A stretch of DNA of 64,000 nucleotides, taken from positions 2,792,570 to 2,856,569 of the forward strand of contig NW_006920410.1 of assembly GCF_000344685.1 (NCBI RefSeq), read 5' to 3'. The translations under genes were made by a program, and so were the position numbers. Source of the DNA: Gloeophyllum trabeum ATCC 11539. Taxonomy: Eukaryota > Basidiomycota > Agaricomycetes > Gloeophyllales > Gloeophyllaceae. Each line of letters opens with the position of its first letter. Position 1 is the first letter of the stretch. Shown here piece after piece: positions 60,642 through 64,000 of the stretch. The notes under the pieces are model-generated. The model saw nothing but the letters and a program-made list of their open reading frames with translations. It did not search any database and was not told where the DNA came from.

Positions 60642-61162
60642 CGTTGGAATAGAAGGTGAGACTGATACGTCGTACTTCTTGGCGTTCGAGCTACATCCTG
60701 CCTCAGTTTATATACTGCTGCAAAGCTCAAAGGAAGGTACAACGATAAAGGAGGTAGTGGCTAGTGGCATGTCCGGCTGACGTATACGGGAGCACCTGTC
60801 AGAGACTTCTATGGGTCGCGACCGACCTATGGTGCATGAGGCATCACCCCAATTTCCCAACCACCAGAGAGGTTTGCCGGCAGACTAAGGAGAGACGGCC
60901 AACTGCAGGAGCCGACTCAAGTTTATCATGCCTATTACCTACTGATTAGGTGGAGGTGGTGTGGATTCACATTCCTGACTCGTGGGGGCACGATCGAAGG
61001 TCGAGGCTCGAAGGCTGCCCCGACTGCTGGTCGGGTGAATGATACGCGGGGTGACTGAAAGGAGTGCTTACGCTGCAGCATGTAGACTAGACATACACGT
61101 GAGGTTGCAATACAGGGATTAAGTATGCTGACGACCAATCGTGTCTTCGCACCGGTGATATA
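60642..61162. other. Intergenic stretch between the two small paralogous genes
   Basis: About 520 bp holding the upstream region of paralogue A and the 3' flank of paralogue B. Nothing is recognised. The forward frames here are short. Confidence 0.4.
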
Positions 61163-61685
61163 TTATGTAAATTTACAGCTTTCGAGCAGCGCAAGAAAGG
61201 GAGGCGGGTGGATCGGGGGTAGCTTGCCCACTGCGTAAGCGGGTCTTCCACGGTACTGCACCTGGACTCGATGTTTCTTGCCCTTGCGCGTCAACGTTAA
61301 CCGCCACCTGTTAGATTTGCGTTCAGAGTGCCATGCCGTATAGATGATGTTATCACACACCCTTCGTACAATAACACATTGAAACCTTGATTCGCTGCCC
61401 CCTCCAGGAGCGTTTGTCGCGAATACCAAAGCGTCTTCTGAAGGTGCTTTTGGGCTTTCACATCAAACACGTATGTGGTACACATGTCCTCGTCGCAAAC
61501 TCTCGCAATGGTCAAATCTAGAACGGCGCAAAAGTAGAGAATCTGTCGGCTTTAGCTGGCTCGTATCTCCGGGAGGGTAGGTTCGGCATACCTTCTTCTT
61601 CATCGTACATAAAGATAGGTTCGACCTCGGCCTGATCAACGACCTCCCAAGGCGTATCGTCTCGGAAACGTAAAGGAAACTTCAT
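61163..61685 (-). CDS. Small protein of unknown family, tandem paralogue B
   Basis: The start at 61685 gives MKFPLRFRDDTPWEVVDQAE and EPIFMYDEEE. An intron ending with the acceptor near 61516 leads to DLTIARVCDEDMCTTYVFDV, KAQKHLQKTLWYSRQTLLEG and AANQGFNVLLYEG. A second intron (about 61317-61370) leads to WRLTLTRKGKKHRVQVQYRG and ends LALLESCKFT, giving about 130 residues. It shares the pattern YSRxxL...A..GxNVLLxE and a following R..K..V.VQY strand with its neighbour on the left, so they look like diverged tandem copies. No function can be named. Confidence 0.6.
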
Positions 61686-62459
61686 GGTAGCGTGTTTGTC
61701 GTGGCTGGGACAGTTACAGTGTACGGTCCAGTCTTTGTTATTTAGACGATGTTTAGGGGGATCGGTGGGCCATGAAAGCTCATCCGAATGACAGCGCAGA
61801 GTTTACCGCACGTTACGGGGAGTGACACAGGTTCAAGCTCTGTTTGTGGATTCATATATATGGAATCGCAGAGACGAAAAGCAGTCCGGGATCGCAAAGC
61901 GCAGCTCCGTAAACGAGCACAGCCGATCCGTTCGCTCCAAAACTCTGTGATATCTGACGGGCCGACGGTAGCCAGGATGAACTAGCAGAGGTTAAGGCTG
62001 AATTCGAGTCAATCTTGAGACCGAGAATCAGTGAAAATTCGGAGATCTTACGCAGCAGTGGTCCGTAAGCAGTGCCAGAACAAGACATCCGGACTGGACG
62101 GGTTCCGAACCCCTGTTGGGCCGTTGGCCGCGTAAGCTCTCTCAAGCAGTATCATGCATATGGCCCATGCTTGTCAAAGTCGTTGCGCAGATTGCTCAGT
62201 GAACATTAGCTTCGGTCTGGACCTGATACTGGCCGGGGGCCGTTCCCTTCGGACTCGCAACTCTTCCCACCGGTAGTTTGACACGAGTTCATCCGGTGCA
62301 GGATCCTCAGAAACACGCGCACCCGAGGAGAACAGCAAGCACCAACATTTGAATTTGAGTACTCAAGCTCATCACCACGCGCACCCAGAGATGAGCAACA
62401 ATCCATTGAGGTTAGATTACACGAGCACTTGTGCAGCACCGACGGAAACGCTCGATCTG
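61686..62459. other. Intergenic stretch between paralogue B and the RBR ligase gene
   Basis: About 770 bp with only short frames on both strands. It contains the 3' flank of the RBR gene at its right end. I see no supported feature. Confidence 0.4.
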
Positions 62460-64000
62460 TCACAAATCTTCGAACCCTTCTATCGGCTGCCATTCGTCCT
62501 GATCTGCTATGCTTTCGTGGTCGAATAGCTTCGAATAGCATAACAATCCCGGGGTCGAAAAGTGTGCGTACGGGTGACTAGCATTTAGCTTCGTTCCGCA
62601 GCGGTAGCAGAAGTGCGTCTTGCATCTCGCGCATGTCATCTGTGAATCAACGAAGATCCGGTCGAGAAGATCGTATGAGCACACCGATACCAACACTTTG
62701 TGAAAGAACGGAACGCACATGATTACATCCCATGCTTTTCTGAACCTTTATCTCGCAATTCGGGCATGTTGTAGTTTCTTTCTCTAGCCATTCCCGATTG
62801 GCTTTATCTTCCTCGTATTGTGCCACGAGCCTGGTAACGTTGGCTCTACCGTAGCGACTCTCGATCGCCAGACGTTCTGGAGAACCAGGCCCATGTGCCA
62901 GGTAGGTGAGGATGAACGAAGCTGTGAAGGGTATTGGACAGGAAGTGTGTGGCCCGTGCCTGCGGACAGTGTCAGCTGACAATCCGTTCACGTTCCAAGG
63001 GGATACTTACCATGTTCGTCTACAGTAAGCGCAGAAAGAATATCCGCATTCATGACAAGTACGCAATCTGTCCCATCCTGACGACTCGTCGTCGGTCACG
63101 TTCCTCGGTTTCGGCACGGGCGTCTGGCAGAAATCGAGGGGACAGTGAATGATAGTCGGATCTTGACGTCGTGTCAGACTTCCCTCCTTGTGGAATAGTT
63201 GATCGGATGCTTACCTCTATCTATGTCCCTCTTCTCCCGGAGCCTCTTCCACCGTCTGACATCCTCTTCGCTGACGACCCGCCTAACTTCCTCCTCTGTT
63301 GCTTCCACACCTTCTTTGACACATTCAGGATCCGGGCACCTCACTGAAGATATCGAGCCTTCCCGGATGGCCATACCCCAGTATTCGTGGAGGCAGGGAC
63401 GGCAGAATACATGCGAGCATATCAAGCGTATGCATTTATACCCTTTGAGAGATGTCATGCAGATAGCGCATGGATGTGATGTGTATGAGAATTGTGCTTG
63501 GGCTGAGAGTGTTTCGTGTGATGTCAATAGCGAAGATAAGCGAGCTGGGGAAGGATGCGGAAGGCTTGAGGCTAGTCAGTAGGGGAACGGGTGAATAGTT
63601 GAATTGAACTAACCGTATGACGCCGTTGTCATTCAAGCCGACTGACTCTAGAAAGTCACCACTCCGTATCCACTCAACCCACGCATACAGGACACCATCC
63701 CCCTGGGCCCACATATCGATCAACTGCTGTCTTAATAGAGAGGCCACTGGTCGGGAAAGCCAAGAGTGTGTGGCATGTATATTTAGCAGCAATGGTGGAC
63801 TCTGGAGAGGATACGATGGAGGCACGACGATATCCAGCAGGAGCGGCGGTAAGGTCGATAAAGAGATAAACATGGGGCCAAGGTGTTGTTCATGGACATT
63901 CGGTCGTGACGGTGCATCCTCCGGGAGTTCACCTGGGACGGCTAGAGACCCATCGTCAACTATCTCAGCATCCCGGGAGTCGCCCAGTTCAACTGGGATC
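62460..64000 (-). CDS. RWD plus RBR E3 ubiquitin ligase (RNF14/Itt1-like), 5' end outside the window
   Basis: The frame is open at the window edge, reading IPVELGDSRDAEIVDDGSLA and LPPLLLDIVVPPSYPLQSPP, a typical RWD-domain beta part. After an intron RING1 reads HPCAICMTSLKGYKCIRLIC and SHVFCRPCLHEYW. The IBR region has CPLDFCQTPVPKP and LRTCHECGYSFCAYCRRTWH. RING2 is TTTCPNCEIKVQKSMGCNHM with TCARCKTHFCYRC; the expected catalytic Cys is in GCNHM. It ends EWQPIEGFEDL. RWD plus RBR is the layout of RNF14 (ARA54) and yeast Itt1, tied to ribosome and translation quality control. The N-terminal start is missing here. Confidence 0.88.

Noticed and set aside
61788..62145. Short overlapping frames on both strands between paralogue B and the RBR gene
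   Set aside because: No motif, no splice support and no similarity to neighbours.

Overview
The window looks like nuclear DNA of a filamentous basidiomycete, most likely an Agaricomycete. Genes are closely packed on both strands. Most are cut by many short introns of about 50-70 bp with GT..AG ends. Families typical of these fungi are present (a copper-binding BIM1-like secreted protein, F-box-like proteins, a glycine-rich secreted repeat protein). Splice sites were read by eye, so gene ends are firmer than inner exon borders. I see no rRNA, tRNA or CRISPR array.

Layout. 0.2-6 kb: an ASNSD1-type asparagine-synthase-like protein, prohibitin PHB1 and a three-RRM PUB1/TIA1 protein. 6.4-10.4 kb: a secreted glycine-rich repeat protein, then ATG16 and the Rab7 GTPase YPT7, divergent from one short intergenic region. 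10.7-14.8 kb: a long chromodomain protein with a SPOC-like C-terminal half, resembling Chp1 of the RITS silencing complex. 15-17.8 kb: two divergent F-box genes with very GC-rich coding sequence. 18.2-26.9 kb: 6-phosphogluconolactonase, a PXA-domain protein, a single-span serine-rich membrane protein, a branched-chain aminotransferase and a mitochondrial trypsin-like protease. 27-28.7 kb: no recognised gene, though a promoter-like block and one possible short membrane protein are visible.

28.7-44.8 kb is rich in RNA and chromatin factors: an RBM26/27 (Rmn1)-like protein, the MPH1/FANCM helicase, a G-patch plus zinc-finger protein, the BET double-bromodomain protein BDF1, WDR70 and a small nuclear-looking protein. 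45-60 kb holds metal, sulfur and organelle genes: frataxin, a mitochondrial rhodanese, a CTR copper transporter, a BIM1-like (X325) copper-binding GPI protein, a multi-KH RNA-binding protein, V-ATPase subunit C and a TUM1-type sulfurtransferase. 60-64 kb has two related small genes of unknown function and an RWD plus RBR E3 ubiquitin ligase cut by the window end.

The only mobile element recognised lies just upstream of frataxin. It is a non-autonomous inverted-repeat element flanked by a 9-bp direct repeat. It contains a run of N whose two sides carry the same 246 bp, which suggests an unmerged assembly overlap. The most interesting functional observation is the same-strand neighbourhood of CTR and BIM1-like genes, together a plausible copper-import pair, with a 21-bp palindrome just upstream of the BIM1-like TATA box.
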